DNA of 64,000 nt, from positions 62,001 through 126,000 of the forward strand of contig CACYYM010000006.1 of the NCBI GenBank assembly GCA_902778625.1, read 5' to 3'. Under the pieces are notes generated by a model. The model was not told the origin of the DNA and ran no database searches. It saw nothing but the letters and a program-made list of their open reading frames with translations. Position 1 is the stretch's first letter. Every line of letters begins with the position of its first letter. Made by a program: the position numbers and the translations under genes. This stretch comes from an uncultured Bacteroidales bacterium. GTDB taxonomy: Bacteria; Bacteroidota; Bacteroidia; Bacteroidales; Bacteroidaceae. Shown here piece by piece: positions 25,143 to 33,985 of the stretch.

Positions 25143-27107
25143 ATGGAATACAAAACATCGCTGCCCGAGAACGCTTTCCGCGAGTTGCAAAAGGGCGAAG
25201 AGTACGAACCGATGATGCCTGCAGAGGGCAGTCCGAGAGAGGTCAACCTGTGGTCGGTCTGCTGGGGCATCCTGATGGCTGTCATCTTCAGCGCAGCCGC
25301 TGCATACCTGGGGCTGAAGGTCGGACAGGTGTTTGAGGCTGCCATACCTATCACTATTATTGCCGTAGGCGTCAGCAGCGCTACCCGCAGGAAGAACGCA
25401 TTGGGCGAGAATGTCATCATCCAGAGCATCGGAGCATGTAGCGGAGTTATAGTTGCCGGAGCCATCTTCACTTTGCCGGCACTATACATCCTGCAGGCCA
25501 AGTACCCGGAAATGACGGTGAACTTCCTCGAGGTCTTCTTTGCAAGTCTGCTTGGAGGCATCCTCGGCATCCTCTTCCTCATTCCTTTCCGCAAGTATTT
25601 CGTCAAGGAAATGCACGGCAAGTACCCCTTCCCCGAGGCAACAGCCGGCACGCAAGTGCTGGTGAGCGGCGAGAAGGGCGGCGACCAGGCTAAGCCTCTG
25701 ATGATAGCCGGCCTGCTGGGCGGACTCTACGACTTCGTTGTGGCAACCTTCGGTCTGTGGCACGAGAACTTCACCAGTCGCGCTCTGCTGTGGGGCGACA
25801 CCATTGCGGAGAAGGCCAAGCTTGTGCTGAAGTGCAATACAGGCGCTGCTATCCTGGGCATGGGATACATCGTGGGACTCAAGTACGCCTTCATCATCTG
25901 CTGCGGTTCGGCACTTGTGTGGTGGGTCATCGTGCCCTGCATCGCCCTCTTCTTCCCGTCGCTCGAGGTGCAAGAGGGTGTTACGGCAGCGCTTGCATCA
26001 CCCGAAGAAATCTTCAAATACGCGAAGAGTATCGGTATTGGCGGTATTGCGATGGCTGGCATCATCGGCATCGTGAAGAGTTGGCGCATTATTGTTGAGG
26101 CCGTTTCGCTGGCCGGAAGAGAGCTCAAAGGCAAGAAGGACGTCGAACAAGCTGAGGAGAAGCGCACGCAGAAGGACCTTCCGATGCGTTGGGTAAGCTT
26201 CGGCATCATCCTGGCTCTCGTGCTGACTTTCCTCTTCTTCCACCTTGACGTGATGGGCGGCAACTGGGTATTCAGCGTTGTTGCCATTCTCGTTGTGAGC
26301 GTCATCACTTTCCTCTTCACCACCGTGGCTGCAAACGCCATCGCCATCGTCGGCACGAATCCCGTCAGCGGCATGACTTTGATGACACTCATCGTTGCCT
26401 CTGTCATCATGGTAGCCGTAGGTCTGAGCGGCACGAGCGGTATGGTGGCAGCACTCATCATGGGCGGTGTGGTCTGCACAGCCCTGAGTATGGCTGGCGG
26501 CTTCGTCACCGACTTGAAGATAGGCTACTGGCTCGGCAGCACGCCTCGCAAGCAAGAGACATGGAAGTTCCTCGGCACACTGGTCAGCGCCGCTACCGTA
26601 GCCGGTGTCATCATGATACTGAACAAGACGTATGGCTTCACCGACGGCACGCTCTCAGCACCCCAAGCGAACGCGATGGCTGCCGTGATTGAACCGCTGA
26701 TGAGTGGCAACGGAGCGCCCTGGCTGCTCTACGGCATCGGTGCTCTCATTGCACTCGTGCTGAATGCCTTCGGCGTGTCGGCCCTCGCCTTTGCCCTCGG
26801 CATGTTCATCCCCTTGGAGCTCAACCTGCCGCTGCTCGTCGGCGGCGCCATCAACTGGTTCGTCACGACTCGCAGCAAAGACCAGGCCGTCAACAATGCC
26901 CGAGGCGAGAAAGGCACTCTGCTGGCCAGCGGCTTCATAGCAGGCGGCGCTCTGATGGGCGTACTCAGTGCAGCCCTGAAGTGGCAGAACGTCAGCTTCG
27001 ACTATGCCGACTGGTGGCAGAACCCCTGTTCGGAGCTTCTGAGTCTCGGCATGTACTGCATCCTTATTATATATATGGTACGTGCGTCCATGCGTGCGAA
27101 GATCTGA
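25143..27107 (+). CDS. OPT family oligopeptide transporter
   Basis: The protein has 654 residues and about 14-16 membrane helices (VCWGILMAVIFSAAAAYLGL, IIAVGVSSATRR, VVAILVVSVITFLF, ALIALVLNAFGVSALAFAL). The family signature near the N-terminus is SAAAAYLGLKVGQVFEAAIP, and KYPFPEATAGTQVL is typical of bacterial members. OPT proteins import short peptides or metal-chelate complexes with protons; the bacterial branch is poorly characterised. No accessory subunit is adjacent. The gene faces an amidase across a shared promoter region, so amide or peptide nitrogen use is conceivable. Length is normal. Confidence 0.93.
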   Translation: MEYKTSLPENAFRELQKGEEYEPMMPAEGSPREVNLWSVCWGILMAVIFSAAAAYLGLKVGQVFEAAIPITIIAVGVSSATRRKNALGENVIIQSIGACSGVIVAGAIFTLPALYILQAKYPEMTVNFLEVFFASLLGGILGILFLIPFRKYFVKEMHGKYPFPEATAGTQVLVSGEKGGDQAKPLMIAGLLGGLYDFVVATFGLWHENFTSRALLWGDTIAEKAKLVLKCNTGAAILGMGYIVGLKYAFIICCGSALVWWVIVPCIALFFPSLEVQEGVTAALASPEEIFKYAKSIGIGGIAMAGIIGIVKSWRIIVEAVSLAGRELKGKKDVEQAEEKRTQKDLPMRWVSFGIILALVLTFLFFHLDVMGGNWVFSVVAILVVSVITFLFTTVAANAIAIVGTNPVSGMTLMTLIVASVIMVAVGLSGTSGMVAALIMGGVVCTALSMAGGFVTDLKIGYWLGSTPRKQETWKFLGTLVSAATVAGVIMILNKTYGFTDGTLSAPQANAMAAVIEPLMSGNGAPWLLYGIGALIALVLNAFGVSALAFALGMFIPLELNLPLLVGGAINWFVTTRSKDQAVNNARGEKGTLLASGFIAGGALMGVLSAALKWQNVSFDYADWWQNPCSELLSLGMYCILIIYMVRASMRAKI

Positions 27108-27170
27108 TCAACTGATAAGTAAGTGAATATAATCAGTTTTTTATAAAACCAATTTGTGATGAAATAAAAA

Positions 27171-28094
27171 ATGAAAAAGAAAAGAATCATCACTGCTCTG
27201 CTTCTCATAGCAACTATCACAGCAAACGCCCAGTTCCTCTTCTGTATCAGTGGCAACGGGTTAGAGAAACCGTCGTATATGTTAGGTTCACTGCATGTAC
27301 TATCAGGCGATATACTTGACAGCATCCCTGCTTTTCTGAAAGTTGAGAACCAATGTCAGCAATTGTATGTGGAGACCGACCTTACCGACCCGCAACAGAA
27401 GCAATCCAGACAAGAACAAGGCCAGCAGCTGGTGGCGCTACCCGACGGCAAAACCATCGCCGACATCTTGGGTGAAGAGAAAATGAAAGTCCTGCAAGAA
27501 AGGATGAAGGAGTCGCTCCACATAAATCTGGCCGACTCCGCAGCAAAAGCCTTTCTTGGTTACCAGCCTTTCTATTTTACATTCTTGCTCAACTCAGTAA
27601 TTCAAATGGAGGCCTGGAAGAAATATCCTGCCATGCGTAACGGCAACATGATGGATAAGGCTTGTATCGCAAGGGCCAAAACTCGCGGATGGAAAGTCGG
27701 AAATCTGGACTGTCAGCAAAAGCCCGAAGAATTGGCTAAGAACAAAGAAACCTTGAGCCAATCCATCGATGCACAAGTCGATACGCTCATGGCTCTACTC
27801 AACAACTTTGACGAGCGCAAACAGAAAACGCTGAAACAGTTTGAAGGGGAGCAAACCATGTGTAATTATTGGACTTCGGGCGACTACGAACATTTTGAAC
27901 TTTTCATTAAAGAAGAAAACGAGGCAGCTCCCGCCATCTACGCCGACCGCAACAAAAAGTGGATGCCCGTCATCATCGGGGCGATCAAGGAAATGCCTAC
28001 GCTCTTTGTCTTTGGAGCCGGTCACCTGACAGGCCCGTTAGGAGTCGTGAAGCAACTCCGCGAGGCAGGGTTTATTGTCGAGCCTGTGAAATAA
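27171..28094 (+). CDS. TraB/GumN family protein
   Basis: The protein has 307 residues with a signal peptide (IITALLLIATITANA). The TraB/GumN family hallmarks are present: SYMLGSLHVL near the N-terminus, YVETDL, and the C-terminal FVFGAGHLTGPLGVV. The conserved Gly-x-x-His pairs and glutamate suggest a metal-dependent hydrolase, possibly a peptidase. The protein is probably periplasmic. It starts the TraB-TIGR04076-aspartic protease cluster, with 52 bp to the next gene. Substrate unknown. Confidence 0.9.
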   Translation: MKKKRIITALLLIATITANAQFLFCISGNGLEKPSYMLGSLHVLSGDILDSIPAFLKVENQCQQLYVETDLTDPQQKQSRQEQGQQLVALPDGKTIADILGEEKMKVLQERMKESLHINLADSAAKAFLGYQPFYFTFLLNSVIQMEAWKKYPAMRNGNMMDKACIARAKTRGWKVGNLDCQQKPEELAKNKETLSQSIDAQVDTLMALLNNFDERKQKTLKQFEGEQTMCNYWTSGDYEHFELFIKEENEAAPAIYADRNKKWMPVIIGAIKEMPTLFVFGAGHLTGPLGVVKQLREAGFIVEPVK

Positions 28095-28146
28095 TGGGAC
28101 TATTGAAATAATGGTCAACAAGGCAAAGTATAACTATTTCGCCAGT

Positions 28147-28458
28147 ATGAACAAGGTAAGAATCACGGCCATTCGGCAGACAATCTATCCCGACCTGATG
28201 GCCAAATACGAGAACCCCATTGAACATGCCTGTGACGTCAAGGAAGGCCAGCAGTGGATTTCCATCGACGGCAAATGTCCCGACGGAATGTGTCCCTCGG
28301 CATGGTGTTCAATGCAGGAGTTCGTGGAGTCGTTGGCCAAAGGCGAAGGCAACTTCTACGACGGCTGGATGAAAAACCCAATGAGTGCAATGATCAGCTG
28401 CAATGACGGATTCCGTCCTTTCAGTTTCTACATAGAAGTAGTAAACGAAATGAGTTAA
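28147..28458 (+). CDS. TIGR04076 family protein
   Basis: The protein has 103 residues. I choose ATG 28147 (MNKVRITAIRQTIYPDL) because the family begins directly with this strand; ATG 28111 would add 12 unconserved residues. Diagnostic residues are the cysteines in GKCPDGMCPSAWCSM and CNDGFRPFSFYIE. These suggest metal or disulphide chemistry, but no reaction is known for the family. It sits between the TraB-like and aspartic protease genes with short gaps. Confidence 0.85.
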   Translation: MNKVRITAIRQTIYPDLMAKYENPIEHACDVKEGQQWISIDGKCPDGMCPSAWCSMQEFVESLAKGEGNFYDGWMKNPMSAMISCNDGFRPFSFYIEVVNEMS

Positions 28459-28493
28459 TACACAGGGAAAAGGGTGGCATTATATGTCGATTC

Positions 28494-29768
28494 ATGAACG
28501 CTAAACTGTTATTGATATTTACCTTTGTATTTAGCCTATGCGGACAAGCAAAGGAAGAGGATATAAATGATTGGATAGTAGAACAGTTGAGGGCTTCCTT
28601 GAACCTTCGACATGTTGACTATGACATGATGTATGCCAAGGTTATGGACAACCGTGACAAAGTCGAAAGAATGCTCTTTGCTTTGGCTATGGTTGACTAC
28701 CTCGATGCATATGCTTTGGACAGTTTGATGGTGACACTAATCGACACGCTGCTGGTTAAAGGTACCGATTCCGAACTCGACGGCAATGCTGCATACCTGC
28801 TTTCGAAGAAATACAGGATGATGATATTGCAGAACCGGTACGACGAGATTGAGCGAATGGCATGCTACATTGACCAACGATGGAAAGAGGATTCTGCATG
28901 GATGAAGCGGTCTGCACATTGGCACAGGATGGCAGAAGCCGGGAAAGACATCCTGCCCGTTTCCATTCGCCGTGAAAAGAGTGTCGTAAGGCTTGCTCCT
29001 GACAACTTACGAGGGCACATGTGCATCAATGTGGACGTCAATCAACATAAGGTTGCACGCTTCATGGTAGATACGGGAGAGTTGTCAAGCACTATCCTTT
29101 CGCGTAAGTTTGCCAACCAGATAGGTGCCCGTATGCTTCCCGATTCCACGCTGGTCAGTACCGCTGACGACCCAAACATCATAGGCAGCATGCAGCTGGG
29201 CGTTGTGGATAGCCTGCGAATAGATGGCATTGTGTTTTACAACCTGCCAATCAAGGTGTCAGACCTTGCTGTTGGTCAAAAATGTGATGGAATCATTGGA
29301 GCGCCCGACTTGATACGCTTGGGATACATGGAATTGTCATACGACAGCATCGTTTTCCGCTTTCCACCACCTGCCCATGAAAGGGTGGCTAACTTCGTCA
29401 TGAATGCCGGCGACAAAGGCGACCGCAGCATCAGTCTTCCGTATGTCATAGATGGACATAAAGGTACCTTTTTACTCGATACCGGTGCGAACACCTTCAT
29501 GCTTCCTCCACAATATGCAGCTCGGAAGGAGGGATTCTTCATCGAGATAGGAGGACAGAAGATATGGACAGAAGGAGTGTTCGAGCCACACGACTATGTT
29601 CCTTTCGAAGATTCTCGCAGTTTCCTGGGACGGCCCATATTGAAGTCCTTCGAACGGCTATGCTTCAACTTTCGCGATGCTCATGTCGACTATATCCGAA
29701 AGCCTAACCTCGAATACACAGAATATTATTGGGGCGACGATACAGTTATCATCAACTCGATCGAATAG
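28494..29768 (+). CDS. Secreted aspartic protease-like protein with two DTG domains
   Basis: The protein has 424 residues, with a signal peptide ending near FSLCGQA and a helical region to residue 150. Two retropepsin-like halves follow. The first has FMVDTGELSS (Asp193) and CDGIIGAPDLIRLG. The second has FLLDTGANTF (Asp329) and SRSFLGRPILKSF, the hydrophobic-hydrophobic-Gly segment. Each DTG is followed by the usual psi-loop elements, so one chain could form a pepsin-like active site by itself instead of dimerising. It is most likely periplasmic or surface-bound. Pathway unknown. It closes the TraB/TIGR04076 cluster. Confidence 0.85.
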   Translation: MNAKLLLIFTFVFSLCGQAKEEDINDWIVEQLRASLNLRHVDYDMMYAKVMDNRDKVERMLFALAMVDYLDAYALDSLMVTLIDTLLVKGTDSELDGNAAYLLSKKYRMMILQNRYDEIERMACYIDQRWKEDSAWMKRSAHWHRMAEAGKDILPVSIRREKSVVRLAPDNLRGHMCINVDVNQHKVARFMVDTGELSSTILSRKFANQIGARMLPDSTLVSTADDPNIIGSMQLGVVDSLRIDGIVFYNLPIKVSDLAVGQKCDGIIGAPDLIRLGYMELSYDSIVFRFPPPAHERVANFVMNAGDKGDRSISLPYVIDGHKGTFLLDTGANTFMLPPQYAARKEGFFIEIGGQKIWTEGVFEPHDYVPFEDSRSFLGRPILKSFERLCFNFRDAHVDYIRKPNLEYTEYYWGDDTVIINSIE

Positions 29769-29885
29769 TACAAACTATGGCACAAACATTTAGTGAGGAG
29801 ATGATATTGGGGGCTGGAGAATGAAGATTAAGGAAGAAAAGAACAAAAACAAGTGCGTAAGACAGAAAAAAGTATGCTCAATGCA

Positions 29886-29937
29886 TTGTAATTCAAAAGA
29901 AAGTTGTACCTTTGCGCCGCCGTTACGAGTTAGCGGC
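29886..29937 (+). promoter_or_regulatory. rpsP promoter and leader stem
   Basis: A -33 TTG at 29886-29888 and a -7 TACCTTTG at 29907-29914 are spaced 18 bp apart. The leader can form a short GCCGC/GCGGC stem (29916-29920 with 29933-29937), which might serve in autoregulation; that role is speculative. Confidence 0.7.
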
Positions 29938-29972
29938 ACATTTCAAACCTATTAAAAGTTCTAATTTAAATT

Positions 29973-30563
29973 ATGGCAACAAAAATCAGATTGCAGCGTC
30001 ACGGCCGTAAAGGCTATGCTTTCTACAGCATCGTGATTGCTGATGTAAGAGCACCGCGTGACGGTAAGTTTACAGAGAAGATTGGTACGTACAACCCGAA
30101 CACCAATCCTGCCACTGTAGATTTGAAATTCGATCGTGCCCTGTATTGGGTAGAGTGTGGCGCACAGCCCACCGACACGGTTCGGAACATTCTCTCCCGC
30201 GAAGGTGTGTATCTCATGAAGCACCTGCGTGGTGGCGTGAAGAAGGGCGCTTTTGACGAAGCAGCATGTCAGGCAAAATTTGATGCTTGGAAGGCTGACA
30301 AGCAGAAGGGCTTGAGTCAAGTAACCGCCAAAGACGAGGCTGACAAGAAGGCTGCAGCAGCAGAAAGACTGAAAGCCGAGAAGAAGGTGAGCGAAGAGAT
30401 CGCTAAGAAAGTAGCCGACAAGAAGGCCGCTGAAGCTGTCGCTAAGGCAGAAGCAGAGGCTGAAGCAAAGGCAGAGGAAGTAGCCGAAGAGGCTGCAGCC
30501 GCTCCCGAAGCAGCAGCAGAAGCTACTGAGAGTGAAGCAACCGAAACTCCCGCAGAGGCTTAA
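29973..30563 (+). CDS. rpsP: 30S ribosomal protein S16 with long charged C-terminal tail
   Basis: The protein has 196 residues. The first 85 or so are a complete S16 ([39 protein letters not shown]). The remaining 110 form an Ala/Lys/Glu-rich helical tail ([37 protein letters not shown]). Bacteroidota S16 proteins often carry such an extension; its role is not known. The gene stands alone with a strong promoter and a strong terminator, instead of the rpsP-rimM-trmD-rplS operon of many bacteria. Confidence 0.97.
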   Translation: MATKIRLQRHGRKGYAFYSIVIADVRAPRDGKFTEKIGTYNPNTNPATVDLKFDRALYWVECGAQPTDTVRNILSREGVYLMKHLRGGVKKGAFDEAACQAKFDAWKADKQKGLSQVTAKDEADKKAAAAERLKAEKKVSEEIAKKVADKKAAEAVAKAEAEAEAKAEEVAEEAAAAPEAAAEATESEATETPAEA

Positions 30564-30616
30564 AACATCAATCACAAACCATTATTTCAATTAGACTTTT
30601 TCCAACCAACCAAAAC

Positions 30617-30658
30617 GAAGGGCGTTGCCGTGAGGCAATGCCCTTCAATATTTTTTTC
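30617..30658 (+). terminator. rpsP rho-independent terminator
   Basis: A 13-bp stem (GAAGGGCGTTGCC/GGCAATGCCCTTC with one G-T pair) has a GTGA loop and is followed by seven T after AATA. Confidence 0.93.
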
Positions 30659-30758
30659 CCCGTCAAGGGGAATTTCAAACGCCGCACGCGGAAATGCCAA
30701 ACGCCGCACGCGGGGATTGCAATCTTCGCGTGCGGCGTTTTTAACTCCCCCTAAGGGC
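30658..30758. repeat. 22-bp dyad array, locus C (5 units, arms change at both ends)
   Basis: Centres lie at 30664 (CCCC/GGGG), 30686 (CCGC-AC-GCGG), 30708 (CCGC-AC-GCGG), 30730 (CGC-GT-GCG) and 30753 (CCCT/AGGG). The third and fourth units are inverted to each other and are followed by TTTTT, forming a hairpin terminator. The array lies between convergent rpsP and the aminotransferase gene. Confidence 0.85.
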
Positions 30759-30760
30759 AA

Positions 30761-32938
30761 CTATAGACTGAACTTGTTGAGTGCCTCGATGACGCGCCGG
30801 ATTTCGTCGTCTGTCATGACTGGCGACATCGGGAGCGACAGGATTTCCCTGTGGATTTGCTCGCTGATGGGATAGCTTCTGTCGTTCCATTCAGCATAAG
30901 CCTGCTGCTGATGTGGCGGAATGGGATAGTGCACCATCGTCTCGATGCCTTCCCGCGAGAGGTATTCGCGCAAGCGGTCTCGCTCAGGAGTGCGTATCGG
31001 ATAAACGTGCCAGACGTTTTCCGTGGGGTCGGAAGGCAGCGATGGCAACGTAATCAAAGGGTTCGTGATGCCTTCGCTATAAGCTTGGACGACTTTTCTG
31101 CGCGCTTCGTTATCAGCATCCAAACGCTTCAGTTTCAGGCACAAAACGGCAGCCTGTATCTCGTCCATGCGGCTATTCAAGCCTTTCATGCGGTTGACGT
31201 ACTTCTCCGAGCTGCCGTAGTTCGACATCGCGCTAACGTAGTCTGCCAAAGCCTCATCGTCCGTCGTGACACACCCTGCATCGCCAAGCGCCCCGAGGTT
31301 CTTGCCTGGATAGAAGCTTACACCCGCCGCATCGCCGAGGTGGCCGGCACGAACACCCTGATAGCAAACGCCTTGAGCTTGTGCAACGTCCTCGACGACC
31401 TTCAGTCCGTGCTGTTTCGCCACCTCCAGAATGGGCTTCATGTCGCAGACGCGGCCGTAGAGATGCACCACCATGATGGCTTTTGTGCGTTCGGTAATGA
31501 GGGCTTCGATGTTATCGGGATTGATGAGAAAATCTTCGAGACGTGGCTCGCAAAGCACAGGCACGAGTCCTGCTCTGCTCACCGCAAGGATGCTGGCGAT
31601 GTAGGTGTTCGAGGGAACGATTACCTCAGCGTCGTCGCCCCAGCCGAGCATGCGCTTGTAAGCGACGAGAATCATCGTCAGGGCGTCCAGCCCGTTGCCT
31701 GTGGGCACACAATACTTGGCGCCGCAGAACTCCGAAAATGCCTTGCTGAAACGTTTGTTCTCCTGTCCCAAGAGATACCATCCGCCTTGCACCACTCTGG
31801 ACACTTCGGCCGTAAGTTCCGGCTCGAAGGAGGCCGAGATGCGCTGAAGGGAGAGGTAAGGAACAGCCATACTTGTATGACACACGCCCCCGTCACCTCG
31901 CGCCACCTCCTCTAACTTAGAGGGGTAATTTCGGACTTCGGAAATGTTCACCTCGTACGTGTCATAGCACACAGCCCTGCCTCCGAAGCCTTCCTTCTGG
32001 AAGATGAGTCCCTCGTTCAGCACGCGGCCGCCGTCCTCGTTGGAGGTGCCGAAGTCCACATAGTCGAACTGCTTGTATCGCTCGTTAATGAGATGTCGCA
32101 GCAGCAGGTCAAGGGCGCCATAAGCTCTGCCCTCGTCGCCGCTCGCCATGTACTGCACATGTGCTACCCTGCGGCACTCGAAGACAATGATGCCGGCTAC
32201 GATGCTTTTCTCGTGCCGCACGATGTAGAGCTTAATGTTCTTGGGGAACCGACTCATCAGCAGCTGCATCTCTTGCAATGTATGCGTGGGGCGAGCGTTG
32301 TGATGCGTCATCAGGACATCTTCCAGAAGCGTCCAGTATTCCCGGAGCGTCTCGTTGTCTCCCTCCGTCATGCGGTCGATGTAGAACCCGTGGTCGACCG
32401 CCTTTCGGGCTTGCTGCACACGCGACGACCGCATCTTCATCGGGTTTTGCATCGAGACGCAAGTGCTCACCAGGCGTCGCGACAGCTTGGCTCCTGCACG
32501 GAACAACGCATAGAGGTCTTCGCCGGAAGGGATACTGCTATATATATAAGGTATAGGTTTATAGACGAGGCGCTCGGCCTGCATCATGTCGCGATAGTAT
32601 TGCAGGATGGCCTGCATGATGTCCAAGACTTCCTTCTGCGTCACCTCGGGCAGCACAACAAGCCCGCCATACGTCAGGCCCTGGTGGGAATAGACCGTCC
32701 TTTGCTCTTTGTCCCAGTTCGCAGGGAAGACAGCCACAAGGTCCTTCGTGGTGAGGCTCTTCTCCTTGAAGTCGCCGTCGGGCGAAATGCCTGCATAGAC
32801 GAGGAGCGAGCAATCGAAGAAGCGGTCGGAGTGATAGTCCATGAAGCCACGCTTCAGCAGGAAGGTGCCGTTCTTCGACATCTCGACAAACGCGTCCCAC
32901 GTCTCCTTGCGCGTGATGGAGTAAGGTATAATGGTCAT
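30761..32938 (-). CDS. Fusion: GNAT/FemAB-like acyltransferase plus DegT/DnrJ-type sugar aminotransferase
   Basis: One open frame encodes 725 residues from ATG 32938 ([20 protein letters not shown]), which overlaps the ketoisomerase stop by four bases. Residues 1-330 form a FemAB/GNAT-like acyltransferase ([27 protein letters not shown]). Residues 357-725 are a complete PLP aminotransferase of the DegT/DnrJ/EryC1/StrS family ([42 protein letters not shown] with the PLP lysine). Its natural start would be MAVPYLSLQ at 31870. The join ([17 protein letters not shown]) is encoded by a palindromic element. With the ketoisomerase it probably makes a dTDP-3-amino-3,6-dideoxyhexose for a surface glycan. 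It may be translated as one or two proteins. Confidence 0.88.
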   Translation of the reverse strand: MTIIPYSITRKETWDAFVEMSKNGTFLLKRGFMDYHSDRFFDCSLLVYAGISPDGDFKEKSLTTKDLVAVFPANWDKEQRTVYSHQGLTYGGLVVLPEVTQKEVLDIMQAILQYYRDMMQAERLVYKPIPYIYSSIPSGEDLYALFRAGAKLSRRLVSTCVSMQNPMKMRSSRVQQARKAVDHGFYIDRMTEGDNETLREYWTLLEDVLMTHHNARPTHTLQEMQLLMSRFPKNIKLYIVRHEKSIVAGIIVFECRRVAHVQYMASGDEGRAYGALDLLLRHLINERYKQFDYVDFGTSNEDGGRVLNEGLIFQKEGFGGRAVCYDTYEVNISEVRNYPSKLEEVARGDGGVCHTSMAVPYLSLQRISASFEPELTAEVSRVVQGGWYLLGQENKRFSKAFSEFCGAKYCVPTGNGLDALTMILVAYKRMLGWGDDAEVIVPSNTYIASILAVSRAGLVPVLCEPRLEDFLINPDNIEALITERTKAIMVVHLYGRVCDMKPILEVAKQHGLKVVEDVAQAQGVCYQGVRAGHLGDAAGVSFYPGKNLGALGDAGCVTTDDEALADYVSAMSNYGSSEKYVNRMKGLNSRMDEIQAAVLCLKLKRLDADNEARRKVVQAYSEGITNPLITLPSLPSDPTENVWHVYPIRTPERDRLREYLSREGIETMVHYPIPPHQQQAYAEWNDRSYPISEQIHREILSLPMSPVMTDDEIRRVIEALNKFSL
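31871..31930. repeat. Palindromic element joining the acyltransferase and aminotransferase reading frames
   Basis: On the plus strand the core CCTCTAACTTAGAGG (31911-31925 region) is an imperfect palindrome. The minus-strand reading supplies codons for the linker and no stop. It ends just before the natural aminotransferase start codon at 31870. Confidence 0.65.
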
Positions 32939-33363
32939 TCCTTTATCAGTCTTTTGAATTCCTCGTAATCGTGAATGTAGTCCTCCGGCACGTATTCCTC
33001 CGAAGCGAGGCTGATGCAGGCGGCTCCCTTCGTGAAGTTCATGAGCCGGCACCATACCAGAGGTGGGATGAAGACGCCCGTGCTGGGGTCGTCCATGTGC
33101 AGCAGTTCCTGCTTCTCGCCATCGTCGAGTTCGATATCGAAACTGCCTCCGATGGGAAACAAGACCATCTCGCAAGTGCGGTGCGCGTGGTCGCCTCGCA
33201 TGTTGTCGTCCTGGATGTCGTACGTCCAAAAGATACGTCTGATAGGGAACGGAATGTGACGTTCCGCCTCACCAAAAGCCAAACTGCCTCGCTCGTCGGA
33301 AACCTTAGGAAGCTGCACCAAGAAGCAACCTTTCGGCGATAAAGATGTTATATTAGGACTCAT
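32935..33363 (-). CDS. dTDP-4-oxo-6-deoxyglucose 3,4-ketoisomerase (FdtA/QdtA, WxcM-like cupin)
   Basis: The protein has 142 residues from ATG 33363; the longer frame would begin before the -7 box. It is a single cupin with the family pattern [39 protein letters not shown] and [12 protein letters not shown], which hold the catalytic histidines. Homologues isomerise dTDP-4-keto-6-deoxyglucose to the 3-keto sugar for dTDP-Fuc3NAc or dTDP-Qui3NAc synthesis. The overlapping next gene supplies the matching aminotransferase and a candidate acyltransferase. Which epimer is made cannot be told. Confidence 0.92.
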   Translation of the reverse strand: MSPNITSLSPKGCFLVQLPKVSDERGSLAFGEAERHIPFPIRRIFWTYDIQDDNMRGDHAHRTCEMVLFPIGGSFDIELDDGEKQELLHMDDPSTGVFIPPLVWCRLMNFTKGAACISLASEEYVPEDYIHDYEEFKRLIKE

Positions 33364-33381
33364 TTCGCATGAATTTCTGCA

Positions 33382-33389
33382 CAAAGTTA
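33382..33389 (-). promoter_or_regulatory. -7 box for the sugar gene pair
   Basis: TAACTTTG on the minus strand lies 18 bp before ATG 33363. Confidence 0.75.
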
Positions 33390-33431
33390 CAAAAAAATCC
33401 TGAAATGCTTGCGTGGTTCGCAAAAAAACTC

Positions 33432-33439
33432 TACCTTTG
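33432..33439 (+). promoter_or_regulatory. -7 box for the tRNA pair
   Basis: TACCTTTG on the plus strand lies about 60 bp before tRNA-Ser, divergent from the sugar promoter. Confidence 0.75.
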
Positions 33440-33499
33440 CATCCGCAACAAGAGAAAGAAGGCGGTTTTCAACACCACTTCAGACTCTGAATACTGGAA

Positions 33500-33586
33500 G
33501 GAAGTTTGGGTGAGTGGCTGAAACCACCAGTTTGCTAAACTGACGTGCGGGTTACCGTACCGGGGGTTCGAATCCCCCAGCTTCCG
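33500..33586 (+). tRNA. tRNA-Ser (anticodon GCT)
   Basis: The acceptor arm GGAAGTT pairs with AGCTTCC (one G-T pair). The anticodon loop is TTGCTAA in a CCAGT/ACTG stem. A long variable arm (GTGCGGGTTACCGTAC region) and the T-loop GGTTCGAAT follow. The CCA end is not encoded. It reads AGC and AGT codons. Confidence 0.95.
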
Positions 33587-33600
33587 CAAACGACATCGAC

Positions 33601-33672
33601 GGCGCTTTCGTCTAGCGGCTAGGACACATGCCTCTCACGCATGGAACACGGGTTCGATTCCCGTAGGCGCTA
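33601..33672 (+). tRNA. tRNA-Glu (anticodon CTC)
   Basis: The acceptor GGCGCTT pairs with AGGCGCT, with a terminal G-T pair. The anticodon loop is CTCTCAC in a CATGC/GCATG stem, giving CTC. The T-arm is ACGGG-TTCGATT-CCCGT. It lies 14 bp after tRNA-Ser in the same transcript. Confidence 0.94.
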
Positions 33673-33676
33673 CAAG

Positions 33677-33710
33677 AAAAGGGGATTTCACAGCAGTGAA
33701 GTCCCCTTTT
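33677..33710 (+). terminator. Terminator of the tRNA transcript
   Basis: A 14-bp stem AAAAGGGGATTTCA/TGAAGTCCCCTTTT (one T-G pair) has a CAGCAG-type loop and lies directly behind tRNA-Glu. Confidence 0.92.
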
Positions 33711-33791
33711 CCTGTATCCCGACCGCCACTTCTGCAGCGGCCGACACCCTCCCCCCTCATAGGCAGAAAATCAGCCCGCACGTCGCATTCA

Positions 33792-33945
33792 TTATAGATA
33801 CATGTATGTATAATTAAATGTACATGTATGTATAATTATAGATACATGTATGTATAACGAACCCCGCCTATGGCGTTTTGAAAGACCGTGTGCGGAAACG
33901 AAAAACGCTACGTGCAGCGTCGGTGAATGCTGCACGTAGCGTCGG
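33792..33945. repeat. 22-bp dyad array, locus K (7 units with changing arms)
   Basis: Centres lie at 33804, 33826 and 33848 (ATACAT-GT-ATGTAT type), 33870 (CGCC-TAT-GGCG), 33890 (CCGT-GT-GCGG), 33912 (ACGCTAC-GT-GCAGCGT) and 33934 (GCTGC-AC-GTAGC). Spacings are 22, 22, 22, 20, 22 and 22. The last two units are mutual inverted repeats (14-bp stem, 33905-33918 with 33929-33942). On the minus strand they are followed by a T-rich run, so they can terminate the minus-strand gene ending at 33986. Confidence 0.85.
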
Positions 33946-33985
33946 ATTGTTCTGCAAGTGTCTTTGCTAAGGCTCGGGCGGCGGC

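Noticed and set aside
32939..33229. N-terminal extension of the acyltransferase-aminotransferase frame by 97 codons
   Set aside because: The region is the ketoisomerase gene in another frame; the added peptide is Arg/His-rich shadow sequence.
33792..33945. CRISPR-like array
   Set aside because: Units are short dyads with no alternation of constant repeats and unique spacers of about 30 bp, and no cas genes are in the window.
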